From Streptomyces sp. TSRI0281 (GTDB taxonomy: Bacteria; Actinomycetota; Actinomycetes; Streptomycetales; Streptomycetaceae), in NCBI RefSeq assembly GCF_001905125.1, contig NZ_LWLE01000012.1, forward strand, positions 1 through 64,000: a stretch of 64,000 bases of DNA. Direction: 5' to 3'. Positions 52,994-61,485 of the stretch are shown piece after piece. The position numbers were made by a program, and so were the translations under genes. Numbering within the stretch: position 1 is the first letter of the stretch; the number at the start of each line of letters is the position of its first letter. The notes below the pieces were generated by a model. That model did no database searches. It worked only from the letters and a program-made list of their open reading frames with translations, and was not told where the DNA came from.

Positions 52994-53263
52994 CGTGAAC
53001 GTCCTCTCCCGCGAAGGCCCCTGTCGCCTCGCTGCCGCCTGCCGTATCCGAACCCATTCGGGAGCGGAGGAACAGGCGGTACACCGAGGCGTGCGACGAG
53101 CGGTCGCACAGTGCGGCGAATGGTGCGGTGAACGGTCACGGAGCCGTCGGGTGCGAGCGATACGACCGGTTCAGCTACTTACGCGGCTTTGCTCCTTGAA
53201 TGGCCGGTATGAAGATATGTGTAGTCGGGTGGTCCTCATCATCCGAAACATGGAGCCGGGCAG

Positions 53264-54478
53264 ATGACGAAGCGCAACCGACAGGGCGCGGTGGCCGCCA
53301 TCGCCGCGCTGCTCGCCGCCGCGACCGGCTGCACGGGCCCACAGTCCTCACCCGCGGGGGAGGGCGGGCCGCGCACCGCCGAAGCCTCCCCGGTGCGCGG
53401 GGCGGGAAGCGGGGGCGTCGACAAGCCGCGCGCCTTCACCCTGCTGGCCTCGGGCGATGTGCTGCCGCACTCCTCGGTCATCGACCGGGCCGCCGCCGAC
53501 GCGGGCGGCCGGGGCTACGACTTCGCCCCGATGCTCGCAGGTGTCGCCCCGGTCGTCTCCCGGGCGGACCTGGCCATCTGCCACATGGAGACGGTGTACG
53601 GCCCCGCGGGCGGCCCGTACACCGGCTATCCGCACTTCACCTCGCCGCCCGAGGTCGCCACGGGCCTGCGTGCGACCGGCTTCGACTCCTGCTCCACCGC
53701 CTCCAACCACAGCCTGGACGACGGCGCCGACGGCATCAGCCGCACCCTCGGCGCGCTGGACAGGGCGGGCATCCGGCACGCCGGATCCGCCCGCTCCGCC
53801 GCCGAGGCCGCCCGCCCCACCCTCCTGAGGGCAGGTCCGGGAAAGCGGGCGGCCCAGGTCGCCCACCTTGCCTACACCTACGGCACCAATGACATCCCGT
53901 TGCCCGCCGGGCAGCCCTGGGCGGTCGATCTCATCGACGAGCGGAAGATCGTCGCCGATGCCCGCGCGGCCCGGCGCGCGGGCGCCGACGTGGTCGTGCT
54001 GTCCGTGCACTGGGGCACCGAATGGCAGGACGAACCGGACGAGGAGCAGCTCGGACTCGCCCGCCGGCTCACCGCGTCCGTGTCGGCGGGCCGCCCCGAC
54101 ATCGACCTGATCATCGGCACCCACGCCCATGTGCCGCAGGCGTACGAGAAGGTCAACGGCACCTGGGTCATCTACGGCATGGGCGACCAGATCGCCGGGG
54201 AGATGATCAACTACGAGGGTGCCCAGGACCCGCGCGGCAATCAGGGTTCCATGGGGCGCTTCACCTTCGCGCCGCCCGGCGGACCCGGGCGGCGCTGGAC
54301 GGTGAGGAAGGCCGAGTTCCTTCCCCAGTGGTACGACACGGACGCCGGGCGTGTCATCGGTCTCCACCCCGTCGGCGACGGCGACGGGGTGGAGGACCGG
54401 CGCGAGATCCGTGACCGTATCCGCACCGTGGTGCTCGGCCGGGGCGCGGGCCGCGACGGCCTCGTCATGGGGGAGTAG
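53264..54478 (+). CDS. CapA-family lipoprotein (metallophosphatase fold)
   Basis: A 404-residue lipoprotein with the signal LLAAATGCTG (lipobox Cys near 25). The CapA/PGA-synthesis domain shows TLLASGDVLPHSSV, GDLAICH-like RADLAICHMETVYG, STASNHSLDDGADGISRT, VVLSVHWGTEWQ and IIGTHAHVPQAYEKVNGTWV, matching the metal-binding positions of calcineurin-like phosphatases. The homologue CapA is needed for poly-gamma-glutamate capsule in Bacillus; no capB or capC is nearby, so a capsule role is not supported here. Confidence 0.91.
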   Translation: MTKRNRQGAVAAIAALLAAATGCTGPQSSPAGEGGPRTAEASPVRGAGSGGVDKPRAFTLLASGDVLPHSSVIDRAAADAGGRGYDFAPMLAGVAPVVSRADLAICHMETVYGPAGGPYTGYPHFTSPPEVATGLRATGFDSCSTASNHSLDDGADGISRTLGALDRAGIRHAGSARSAAEAARPTLLRAGPGKRAAQVAHLAYTYGTNDIPLPAGQPWAVDLIDERKIVADARAARRAGADVVVLSVHWGTEWQDEPDEEQLGLARRLTASVSAGRPDIDLIIGTHAHVPQAYEKVNGTWVIYGMGDQIAGEMINYEGAQDPRGNQGSMGRFTFAPPGGPGRRWTVRKAEFLPQWYDTDAGRVIGLHPVGDGDGVEDRREIRDRIRTVVLGRGAGRDGLVMGE

Positions 54479-54593
54479 GCCGCGGGTCACGGGGAAGCGG
54501 GCCGCGCGGAAGGCGGTCGCCCGTGCTCCGGTCCCGACCGGCACCCACGACCGTACGGGGGGCCCACCGGGCGACGGGCCCGCCCGTCGACGG

Positions 54594-55055
54594 CTACGGC
54601 ACCACGGTGACGGGCCAGCGGCCCGCCTTCACCAGCCGGATCGCCACCGAACCGATGAACCGGTGCCCCGCCGACTCCGACGCGCCGACCACCACGGCGT
54701 CCGCCTTGAGCTCGTCGGCCGCCGTCACGAGCCCGTTGTACGGGTCGCCGCGGAAGGTGTGGAACTCCCAGCGCACATCCCATATGTCCTTGAGCCGCTC
54801 CGTCGCCGCCCGGATCTCGCTGACCAGTCCCTCCGCGACCTCCCCCGTCGTATCGCCGACCGGTGCGCCGAGCGAGGCGCCCGCGGGCATCACGGGCTGG
54901 ACGTACACAAGGGTGAGCATGGCGTTCTGGCGCCGGGCCAGACCGGCGGCGTAGGCCGCGGCCCGCATGGAGGAGTCGGACCCGTCGAGGCCCGCGACGA
55001 TCACCTTGGGACCGTCTGTGCCACGTTCGAACTGGTGGGGCTGCTGGTCTGTCAC
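54594..55055 (-). CDS. Universal stress protein (UspA family)
   Basis: A 153-residue single-domain Usp. The core is VIVAGLDGSDSSMRAAAYAA, LTLVYVQPVMP, and the ATP-binding-type motif GASESAGHRFIGSVAIRLVK (G-2x-G-9x-G-like pattern), closing with WPVTVVP. GTG 55055 begins MTDQQPHQF. It is alone on its strand between the CapA gene and the deacetylase gene. Confidence 0.9.
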   Translation of the reverse strand: MTDQQPHQFERGTDGPKVIVAGLDGSDSSMRAAAYAAGLARRQNAMLTLVYVQPVMPAGASLGAPVGDTTGEVAEGLVSEIRAATERLKDIWDVRWEFHTFRGDPYNGLVTAADELKADAVVVGASESAGHRFIGSVAIRLVKAGRWPVTVVP

Positions 55056-55231
55056 GGCACAGAGGTTATCGGCTGGTGCGGAGGGCCTCGCTCCGGGTCT
55101 CGCTCCGGGCGCCGCAGGGCTCGTGGCGGACCCGCCGGATGCCGTGGGCGTGCTGCTTCGAATGGGTATAAAACGACCATCATTCGGTGTCGTGGAGCGG
55201 GGTACGCGCCCGCCCGTGCGAGCAGTTGGCC

Positions 55232-56074
55232 ATGAGACGTGATCAGACCTCACCCGGGCGCCGCACCGCGCTGAGGCTCGCCCTGGGCCTCGGGGCCGCC
55301 ACCGCCGTGCACATGATCGCCGCCGATCCGGCCGCCACCCCCGCCCGTCCGGTGGGCACCCGGGCCGTCGCGGCCGCCGGCCCGCCCGCGAAACCGCGCG
55401 GGAGACCCTCCGTCTACCGGCTGCAGCCGATGACCGGGAACGCCCCCGCCCGGTTCAGACCGGCGCCACCACCGGTACGCAAACGGCCGTTCGAGGAACT
55501 GCCCGGCCTCGGGCACTCCATGGTGCTCAGCTTCGACGACGGCCCGGACCCGCTGTACACCCCGGACATCCTGGCCACCCTGCGCACGTACGGGGTCCGC
55601 GCGATGTTCTTCGTCTGCGGCGAGATGGCCGTCGACAACCGGGACCTGCTGCGCGAGATGGCGGACGACGGCCATGTCGTCGGCAACCACTCCTGGTCGC
55701 ACCCGCTGATCCCGAAACTCTCCCGGGCCGGCATCCACGACGAGCTGGGGCGCACCAGCGAGGTGATCGACCGCACGCTCGGCGCCCCGCCGCTCTGGTA
55801 CCGGGCGCCCTACGGCGCGTGGAACCGCAACTCCTTCGAGATCGGTGCCGAACTGGGCATGGAGCCGATGGCGTGGACCGTGGACACACTGGACTGGACG
55901 ACGCCCGGGACCGGCACCATCGTGCGCCGGGTCCTGGACGGGGCCGCGCCCGGCGTGGTCGTCCTCTCGCACGACGCGGGCGGCAACCGCTCGCAGAGCG
56001 TCGCCGCGCTCCGGCGCTACCTGCCCGAACTGCTGGACGACGGCTACCGCATCACGGTGCCGCACCGCGACTGA
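55232..56074 (+). CDS. Exported polysaccharide deacetylase
   Basis: A 280-residue carbohydrate esterase 4 (NodB-type) enzyme. A twin-arginine-like signal (RRTALRLALGLGAATAV) precedes the catalytic domain: MVLSFDDGPDP (catalytic Asp and metal Asp), GNHSWSHP (two metal His), WYRAPYGAWN and WTVDTLDW, ending VVLSHDAGGNRS. It removes acetyl groups from peptidoglycan or another cell-wall amino sugar. ATG 55232 is chosen; an upstream GTG at 55187 would add 15 residues before the Arg pair. Confidence 0.93.
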   Translation: MRRDQTSPGRRTALRLALGLGAATAVHMIAADPAATPARPVGTRAVAAAGPPAKPRGRPSVYRLQPMTGNAPARFRPAPPPVRKRPFEELPGLGHSMVLSFDDGPDPLYTPDILATLRTYGVRAMFFVCGEMAVDNRDLLREMADDGHVVGNHSWSHPLIPKLSRAGIHDELGRTSEVIDRTLGAPPLWYRAPYGAWNRNSFEIGAELGMEPMAWTVDTLDWTTPGTGTIVRRVLDGAAPGVVVLSHDAGGNRSQSVAALRRYLPELLDDGYRITVPHRD

Positions 56075-56094
56075 CGGCACGACGCCCGGGGGAC

Positions 56095-56120
56095 GGTGCC
56101 CCCGAGAATGCCGGGGCACC
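56095..56120. terminator. Hairpin between deacetylase and sortase genes
   Basis: An 8-bp stem GGTGCCCC/GGGGCACC with a 10-base loop, 21 bases after the deacetylase stop and upstream of the end of the convergent sortase gene. It could serve both. Confidence 0.5.
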
Positions 56121-56205
56121 CGACCGCCGCACCCTCGCCGGGCGGTCCCGCGCTCCTGCGGCGCGTACGGCTGTGCCTTCCGGCCGGGCGCGGGGCGGTA
56201 CGGGC

Positions 56206-56865
56206 TCAGCGGGTCTCGACGAGCCGGGCGAAGACGACCACGTTCCCGTCGTACCCGCCGGCCTTGGAGTAGCCGCCTCCGCAGGTGATCACCCGGAGTT
56301 CCGCGTGTCCCGTGTCGCCGTACACCCGGGCGCCGGGGAAGTCGTCCTTGGCGAACACCTCCACCCCGTACACCTCGAACACCGCGACCCTGCCGTCGTA
56401 GCGGGTCACCTCGACGTGGTGGCCCTTGTCGAGCGAGCCCAGCCCGTAGAACACGGCGGGCCCCGACATGTTGTCGACATGGCCGACGACCACGGCGGTG
56501 CCGCGCTGGCCGGGCGCGATGCCGTTCTGGTACCAGCCCGCGAGGTTCGGGTCCTCCGGGGGCGGTGCGTCGATCCAGCCGTTCGCGTCCAGGTTCACAT
56601 CGACGATCGGTGCGTCGACGTCGATGGAGGGGATCTTCACGCGGGAGGCGGGGGCGTACGGCAGGGGCTGGACCGGTTCGCCCTCCACCGGTGGGCCCGC
56701 CGTGTCCCGGCCCTTGTCCAGCGATGCGGCCGCGGCGGGCTGCGGCGGGCCGGCCGGGGTGTCGGCACCGTTCCGCATGAGGGCGAGTCCGGTGAGCATC
56801 ACCAGGGCGACAGCTCCCCAGGGCACGCGTCCGGTCCGCCCGGCGCCAGAGTGGTCACGGCCCAT
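56206..56865 (-). CDS. Class F sortase
   Basis: A 219-residue membrane-bound transpeptidase that joins secreted proteins to the cell wall. One N-terminal helix (PWGAVALVMLTGLALM) is followed by RVKIPSIDVDAPIVDVNLDA, GWYQNGIAPGQRGTAVVVGH with catalytic His in GHVDN, and catalytic Cys in RVITCGGG; an Arg near the end (FARLVETR) may complete the site. Its translation start is covered by a 22-base palindrome. Two paralogous secreted proteins in the next 1.6 kb are candidate substrates. Confidence 0.93.
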   Translation of the reverse strand: MGRDHSGAGRTGRVPWGAVALVMLTGLALMRNGADTPAGPPQPAAAASLDKGRDTAGPPVEGEPVQPLPYAPASRVKIPSIDVDAPIVDVNLDANGWIDAPPPEDPNLAGWYQNGIAPGQRGTAVVVGHVDNMSGPAVFYGLGSLDKGHHVEVTRYDGRVAVFEVYGVEVFAKDDFPGARVYGDTGHAELRVITCGGGYSKAGGYDGNVVVFARLVETR

Positions 56866-57189
56866 GGTTCTCCCTTCGTCGCGACGAAGGGAACGCTAGG
56901 TGCGGTGCGGCGGGTCGGCGATCGGGGAGGGGCGAACGGGTGGCGGCGATGACGGGACCGCCGAGGGGGACTGCTCTTCGGAGTAATGAGCAGATAAAAG
57001 TTCTGACGGTCTGTGACCTGCGGCTCCGTCAGATCGGTGGGTCCTCGTACGGCGTGTCGGCTCACCGGGGTGGAGCAGCGCCGAAGTGCGACGTGCCGGG
57101 GAACTGGTGAGGGTTCGTCATGGGGTGCGTTCTCCTCGATCCATCCCGGAGGAAAGACTCCGGGGCGTGCCCCGCTGGAGGTTCACACC
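56866..57189. promoter_or_regulatory. Divergent region with a 22-bp palindrome and an inverted repeat
   Basis: A perfect palindrome TCCCTTCGTCGCGACGAAGG plus GA (56871-56892) lies 6 bases upstream of the sortase ATG and includes its ribosome binding site (AAGGGAGA). TCTGACGG/CCGTCAGA (57002-57033) is an inverted repeat with 16 bases between arms, near AT-rich AGTAATGAGCAGATAAAAG. No gene is evident. Confidence 0.7.
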
Positions 57190-57768
57190 ATGCGTGCTTC
57201 ACGCGCTCTCGCGGTCACCGCGACCGCCTTCGCGGCTGTCGGTCTGGCGGCCCCGCTGGCCGCCGCCGGTGGCAGTACCGGCAACACTCCGACCAATGTC
57301 ACCGTCCACCCCGCCGCGGTCCACCAGGGCGCCACCCTGCATGTCAGCGCGCAGGGGTGCCGCAACGGCGGCAGGGTGTGGTCGAACGCCTTCCCGACGA
57401 CCGAGCTGTCGGCGGGGCGCACCGGGCACGCCACGGCGCACATCCGCCACCACACCACTCCGGGGCACTACAACCTGTCCGTGCGCTGCCACGACAACGA
57501 AGTCGGCGGGGACGGCGGTGACGGGGGCAACGGCGGAAACGGGGGCAACGACGGCAACCGCGGCAACGACGGCAACCGCGGCAACGGTGGTATCGCCACG
57601 CACAGGTTCACCGTGCTGGCGGGTATGGGTGCGGAGGGCGGCCTCGGTGGCTCCATGAGCCCGAGCTCCGTGGAGATGCAGATCGGTGGCGGTCTGGTGG
57701 CCGCGGCGGCCGTCGGAGGAGCTGTCTTCATCGTCCGTCGTCGACGGACGAGCAATGCGGCGTTCTGA
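57190..57768 (+). CDS. Secreted, C-terminally anchored protein (paralogue A)
   Basis: A 192-residue protein. A signal peptide (ALAVTATAFAAVGLAAPLAA) leads to a beta-rich domain (TVHPAAVHQGATLHVSAQGC, GHYNLSVRCHDN), then about 30 residues of Gly-Asn-Asp repeats, then GGLGGSMSPSSVEMQIGGG, a membrane helix and RRRR. The C-terminal plan is like a sortase substrate but I see no LPxTG. Very similar in plan to the gene at 57864. GGAGG precedes ATG 57190. Confidence 0.82.
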   Translation: MRASRALAVTATAFAAVGLAAPLAAAGGSTGNTPTNVTVHPAAVHQGATLHVSAQGCRNGGRVWSNAFPTTELSAGRTGHATAHIRHHTTPGHYNLSVRCHDNEVGGDGGDGGNGGNGGNDGNRGNDGNRGNGGIATHRFTVLAGMGAEGGLGGSMSPSSVEMQIGGGLVAAAAVGGAVFIVRRRRTSNAAF

Positions 57769-57801
57769 GGCGTCGAACCTTCCGCCCGGCCCGATACGCC
57801 C

Positions 57802-57836
57802 GTCGCCCCGGGTCCTGGATCAGGGCCCGGGGCGAC
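57802..57836. terminator. Bidirectional terminator between the two paralogues
   Basis: An 11-bp stem GTCGCCCCGGG/CCCGGGGCGAC with a further inner pairing CCTG/CAGG. It lies between the convergent ends of the two paralogous genes. Confidence 0.85.
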
Positions 57837-57863
57837 TGTCGTGCGACCGCGTGCTCCGCGGGG

Positions 57864-58400
57864 TCAGTGCCCGCGGCCGGTGGCGCGCCGGCGTACGAAG
57901 TAGAGGGTTCCGGCGGCTGCCGCCGCCACCAGTGCCGTACCGGCGGCGAGTTCCGGGGCATCCATCGCTCCGATGCTGCCGCCGAGGCCGCCGGTCACGC
58001 CGCCGGGTGGCGCGATGGAGGTGGAGCTGGCCGTGGGCGTCGTGGTGGCGGGAGCGCTGGTGATGGTGAGGTTGACGCTCCTGCTGGCGCCCGTGGAGCC
58101 GCAGGCGAACGTCACCGGGTAGACGGCACCCCGCCTGGCGGCCGAGTTGACCGTGGCGGTGGCGGACGGGCTGCCGCTCGGGATGACCGTCGTGCTGAAC
58201 GCCCCCGAGGTGACGGTCGTCGCGCCCGTGCACCCGCCGCTGCCGAGCGTGACCTGACCGCCCGGCGCGATCGGCGAAGGGGCGACGGTCGGATTGAACG
58301 AGGTGTTCGTGCCACCCGCCATGGCGTGGGTGGCGGGGGTCAGCACGGTGAGTGCGGTGGCGCCGAGCAGGGCGACGGGTGCGACACGTATCGCGCGCAT
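57864..58400 (-). CDS. Secreted, C-terminally anchored protein (paralogue B)
   Basis: A 178-residue protein. The signal peptide (VALLGATALTVLTPATHAMA) precedes a beta domain with VAPSPIAPGGQVTLGSGGC and GAVYPVTFACG, a Thr/Ser/Pro linker, then GGLGGSIGAMDAPELAAG, a membrane helix and RRR. GGLGGS(I/M), the paired cysteines and the overall order are shared with the protein at 57190, to which it is convergent. ATG 58400 follows GGAGGA. Confidence 0.82.
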   Translation of the reverse strand: MRAIRVAPVALLGATALTVLTPATHAMAGGTNTSFNPTVAPSPIAPGGQVTLGSGGCTGATTVTSGAFSTTVIPSGSPSATATVNSAARRGAVYPVTFACGSTGASRSVNLTITSAPATTTPTASSTSIAPPGGVTGGLGGSIGAMDAPELAAGTALVAAAAAGTLYFVRRRATGRGH

Positions 58401-58535
58401 GGTGAATCCTCCGGTCCCCGAGGAGCAGCTGCGGAACGAATTTCCACAAGGAATGAGAAATGCGCCTCGATGTCCGAAACGGTAGAAGGGGCACATATCA
58501 CCCGCGATCGGGGTCCGGCGAATGGGGCAGCGTTG

Positions 58536-58563
58536 TCCCCCGGCCGGCGCACCGGCCGGGGGA
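58536..58563 (-). terminator. Terminator of the DUF4239 gene
   Basis: A perfect 12-bp stem starting TCCCCCGGCCGG with a CGCA loop, 11 bases beyond the stop of the DUF4239 gene. Confidence 0.82.
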
Positions 58564-58574
58564 AGCGACGCCGG

Positions 58575-59339
58575 TCAGCGGGTGGCGTGCGGGAACAGGT
58601 CGAGGAAGGGGGCGGTGGTGGCCGAGATGCCCCGGCCGAAGGGCGAGTCGAAGTCCCAGATGAGGAAGAGCAGGAAGGCGATGAGCGCGCTGAAGAGGCC
58701 CGCCAGCAGCAGTTCGCGGAACGTTCTGCGGATCTGCAGCGTGAAGATCAGCCCCACCGTCACCAGCGCCCCGGTGATGAGGCCGAACCAGACCACGCCC
58801 GGCATGGTCGCTCCGGCGCTCTGCCCCCGGGAGCTGCGGGCGTCGTCGGCCGCGGCGACCTGGTCGATCAGTGGCTGATACGCCTGCCCCTCGTGGTCGG
58901 TCCTCGGCTCGTACCCGGTGACGTCGGCGCGGACCCGGTCCAGGAGGAGGGTCCCCCGGCCGGTGAGGCTGCCGTGTGCGGACATGGTCCGCCACTCGTC
59001 GTGGACGACATGGCTGACGTAGGCGTCGACATCGGTACGGATGCGGTCGCGGACCTCGGCCGGGTAGACGGAGGAACGGGCCCGTACCTCGTGCAGCGCC
59101 TGGGCCTCCAGCCGTACCGACTCCTGGGCGGCGCTGCGGCCCTCCCAGACACCGGCGATGGCGAGACCGAGCACGATCGCGTACACCACGCCGATCATCA
59201 TCGTCATGTACTCGATGACGTCAGGTGTCTCGGACGGATCGTCGTCCTCGCCGATGCGGCGATTGTTGAGTATCGCGATGGTGAGGACGACGGCACAGGC
59301 CGACGCCATGGCAAGGGTGAGAACAAGCCATTCCGACAT
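58575..59339 (-). CDS. DUF4239-family membrane protein
   Basis: A 254-residue protein with two N-terminal helices (LVLTLAMASACAVVLTIAIL; MTMMIGVVYAIVLGLAIAGV), a soluble middle section (VRLEAQALHEVRARSSVYPA) and two C-terminal helices (VVWFGLITGALVTVGLIFTL; LLLAGLFSALIAFLLFLIWD). The pattern fits DUF4239. The function is unknown. It is 15 bases downstream of the Pro-rich protein stop and likely co-transcribed. Confidence 0.85.
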   Translation of the reverse strand: MSEWLVLTLAMASACAVVLTIAILNNRRIGEDDDPSETPDVIEYMTMMIGVVYAIVLGLAIAGVWEGRSAAQESVRLEAQALHEVRARSSVYPAEVRDRIRTDVDAYVSHVVHDEWRTMSAHGSLTGRGTLLLDRVRADVTGYEPRTDHEGQAYQPLIDQVAAADDARSSRGQSAGATMPGVVWFGLITGALVTVGLIFTLQIRRTFRELLLAGLFSALIAFLLFLIWDFDSPFGRGISATTAPFLDLFPHATR

Positions 59340-59354
59340 GGAATTCTCCCTCGG

Positions 59355-59900
59355 TCAGCGGGATGAGCGGGGTCGGAGCACGGCGACGGCGAATACCGCG
59401 GGGGCGGTGATCAGCAGAGTCAGGGAGACCAGCGAAGGCCCGCTGCGCGGCGCCCTGTGTGTCGCCCTGCGGTACGTGGGGAGTGCCACGGGCCGGGGGG
59501 CCGGGGGCGTCGGGCGCAGCGAGGGGGTCGGCGTCGGCGAGGGCTTCGGCGGCGAGGGTGAGGGCGTGGGTGGTGGTGCGGGCTCCGGCTCCGGTTGCGC
59601 AGGTACGGGCTCCGGCTCCGGCGGTGCGGGCGCGGGTGCCGGTGTCGGTGCAGGGTGGGGAGAGGGAGGCGGGGGAGGCGGCGGGGGTTCGGGTGGTGGC
59701 GGTAGGGGTGGTTCGGGCTTCGAGATCGCCTCGCACTTCGCTCCGCCCGCCACGGCAACCGCGGTATCGCCGTCGCCCTGCCCGATCGAGGCCACCGCGC
59801 AACTGTCGGCGGACGTGGGCAGCGGCACGGCTATCAGCCAGATGAGGACGGCGGCCGCGGTGAGCCGCCCGATGCGTGATCCGTACACGACGGGGAGCAT
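59355..59900 (-). CDS. Pro-rich exported membrane protein
   Basis: A 181-residue protein with a signal (RLTAAAVLIWLIAVPLPTSA), a short domain with two cysteines (SCAVASIGQGDGDTAVAVAG, then GAKCEAI), a Pro/Glu/Ala-rich stretch of about 80 residues and a C-terminal membrane helix (LVSLTLLITAPAVFAVAVL) ending in basic residues. It resembles wall-spanning surface proteins; the function is unknown. It lies upstream of the DUF4239 gene on the same strand. Confidence 0.72.
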   Translation of the reverse strand: MLPVVYGSRIGRLTAAAVLIWLIAVPLPTSADSCAVASIGQGDGDTAVAVAGGAKCEAISKPEPPLPPPPEPPPPPPPPSPHPAPTPAPAPAPPEPEPVPAQPEPEPAPPPTPSPSPPKPSPTPTPSLRPTPPAPRPVALPTYRRATHRAPRSGPSLVSLTLLITAPAVFAVAVLRPRSSR

Positions 59901-60666
59901 GGTCGCCCCCGGAGGGTGACACGCGGCTCCGGCAGGGGATTCGCCTGATAGTGGGGACAATTCACGGTTCGCGTTTGCCGCGGACGTTTCTGGTGCGGGG
60001 GTGAACGCGGGACAGCGCATAGAGGGCACCGGCCCACCCCGACCGCGGTGACGGCGGCAGCCCCGGCGTGCTGAGGGACTCCCCTCCGGGGCGGCCAATG
60101 GGCAGGTTTTCCGCCGTACTTGGTTCGCCGTCACGGCCGACGGGAAGAAGGCCGCCCCGCACGCCGACAACGTGATCGGAGGATTCCCGTCGAGAAGCGT
60201 GGCGCCGGTGGAGAGAAATGCGGTGGACGGCATCAGGACCAAGGGGGTTGGTCATCTTCGGCCGTTCCACGCCCCGGACATCAAACGGCATCGATCGACT
60301 GCCGCCGGTCTATACCTTTTTTGACGGCATGAAGCCGGAGCATCAACGGCCAAGGAGTCGGCGGCACATGATACGCGCCCCGATCGATGACGAACTCGCC
60401 GGTGCGCCGGAGCGATCCCGGGGTGACTCGGCGGCTATTCGCTCAAGTCGCTTCCATGCAGCGGAGAAACGGCGCCAGGCGTACCGGTCCGTCGCGGAAT
60501 GCGTACACGCAGCGACGGGACGTCCCGCACATGCCACTGGTGTGTGACCAATAACGGACCGCTAATTTCCGTTTCCGCTCGCTCTCTTGGCGGTCGATCA
60601 GTAGCCTCTGGTCAACACTGACCATGAACATGGCCGGATCGCCGTGGCGACTTGTTGGAGACATCG
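59901..60666. other. Long intergenic region before the methyltransferase gene
   Basis: This 766-base stretch is less GC-rich toward its right end (CTATACCTTTTTTGACGG; CTAATTTCCGTTTCCGCTCG). Apart from a weak small frame at 60368, I find no gene. GGTCA-ACAC-TGACC near 60611-60624, 40 bases before the methyltransferase ATG, is a short dyad that could be an operator. Confidence 0.4.
60368..60547 (+). CDS. Candidate 59-residue basic protein
   Basis: ATG 60368, 10 bases after AAGGAG, opens a frame encoding MIRAPIDDELAGAPERSRGD and a basic C-terminal half (FHAAEKRRQAYRSVAECVHA). The spacing is long but usable. No family is recognised; it may be spurious. Confidence 0.3.
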   Translation: MIRAPIDDELAGAPERSRGDSAAIRSSRFHAAEKRRQAYRSVAECVHAATGRPAHATGV

Positions 60667-61485
60667 ATGGAGCGTCCCGCCTGGGCACCGCAAGGCATTG
60701 ACATTTCGGTGCCGAGCGTGTCCCGAATGTACGACTTCTATCTGGGCGGATCGCACAATTTCGAGGTGGACCGGGAAGCGGCACGCAAGGCCATGGAGTT
60801 CATGCCCGGCCTTCCCAAGATCATGCAGGCGAACCGGGCGTTTATGCGCCGGGCGGTGCGCTACGCCACAAGTGCGGGTATCAGTCAGTTCCTGGACATC
60901 GGTTCCGGCATACCGACCTTCGGCAATGTGCATGAGGTCGCCCAGGCGGCCGACCCCGAGTCCCGGGTGGCGTACATCGACCACGACCCGGTCGCGGTCG
61001 CGCACAGCCAGGCGGTGCTGGAGGGCAACGACCGTACGGTCATCGCCGCCGCCGATCTGCGCCGGCCCCAGGAGATCCTGCACAGCCCCGAGGTCGGCAA
61101 GGTGCTCGACTTCGACCGGCCGGTCGCGCTGCTGCTCGTCGCGGTGCTCCACTTCATCGAGGACGCCGACGACCCGTACGCCGCGGTCGCCGAACTCCGC
61201 GAGGCGCTGGCGCCCGGCAGCATGATCGTCATGACCCACGCCTCGTACGAGGGGATTCCGCTCACCGAGGCGGAGGCGAGCGGAACCGTCGGCGTCTACC
61301 GCAACATCCGCAGCCCGCTCGTCATGCGGTCGCGCGCCGAGGTCAGCAGGTTCTTCGAGGGGTACGAGATGGTCGAGCCGGGCCTCGTCCCCATGCCGCA
61401 CTGGCGTCCGGACACCCCGGTGGTGCCGGAGCAGGAGGACCCGTTCGCCTTCTCGGGCTTCGCAGGGGCAGGACACAAGGCGTGA
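60667..61485 (+). CDS. SAM-dependent methyltransferase (DUF574 family)
   Basis: A 272-residue protein of the actinobacterial group with the opening VPSVSRMYDFYLGGSHNFEV, the family's YD--LGG--N---D pattern. The SAM-binding fold follows: QFLDIGSGIPTFGNVHEVAQ, RVAYIDHDPVAVAHSQAVLE and a LLVAVLHFIED motif. The substrate is unknown. ATG 60667 has GGAG 7 bases upstream. Its stop overlaps the start of the cyclic-di-GMP gene by 4 bases (GTGA), so the two are coupled. Confidence 0.9.
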   Translation: MERPAWAPQGIDISVPSVSRMYDFYLGGSHNFEVDREAARKAMEFMPGLPKIMQANRAFMRRAVRYATSAGISQFLDIGSGIPTFGNVHEVAQAADPESRVAYIDHDPVAVAHSQAVLEGNDRTVIAAADLRRPQEILHSPEVGKVLDFDRPVALLLVAVLHFIEDADDPYAAVAELREALAPGSMIVMTHASYEGIPLTEAEASGTVGVYRNIRSPLVMRSRAEVSRFFEGYEMVEPGLVPMPHWRPDTPVVPEQEDPFAFSGFAGAGHKA

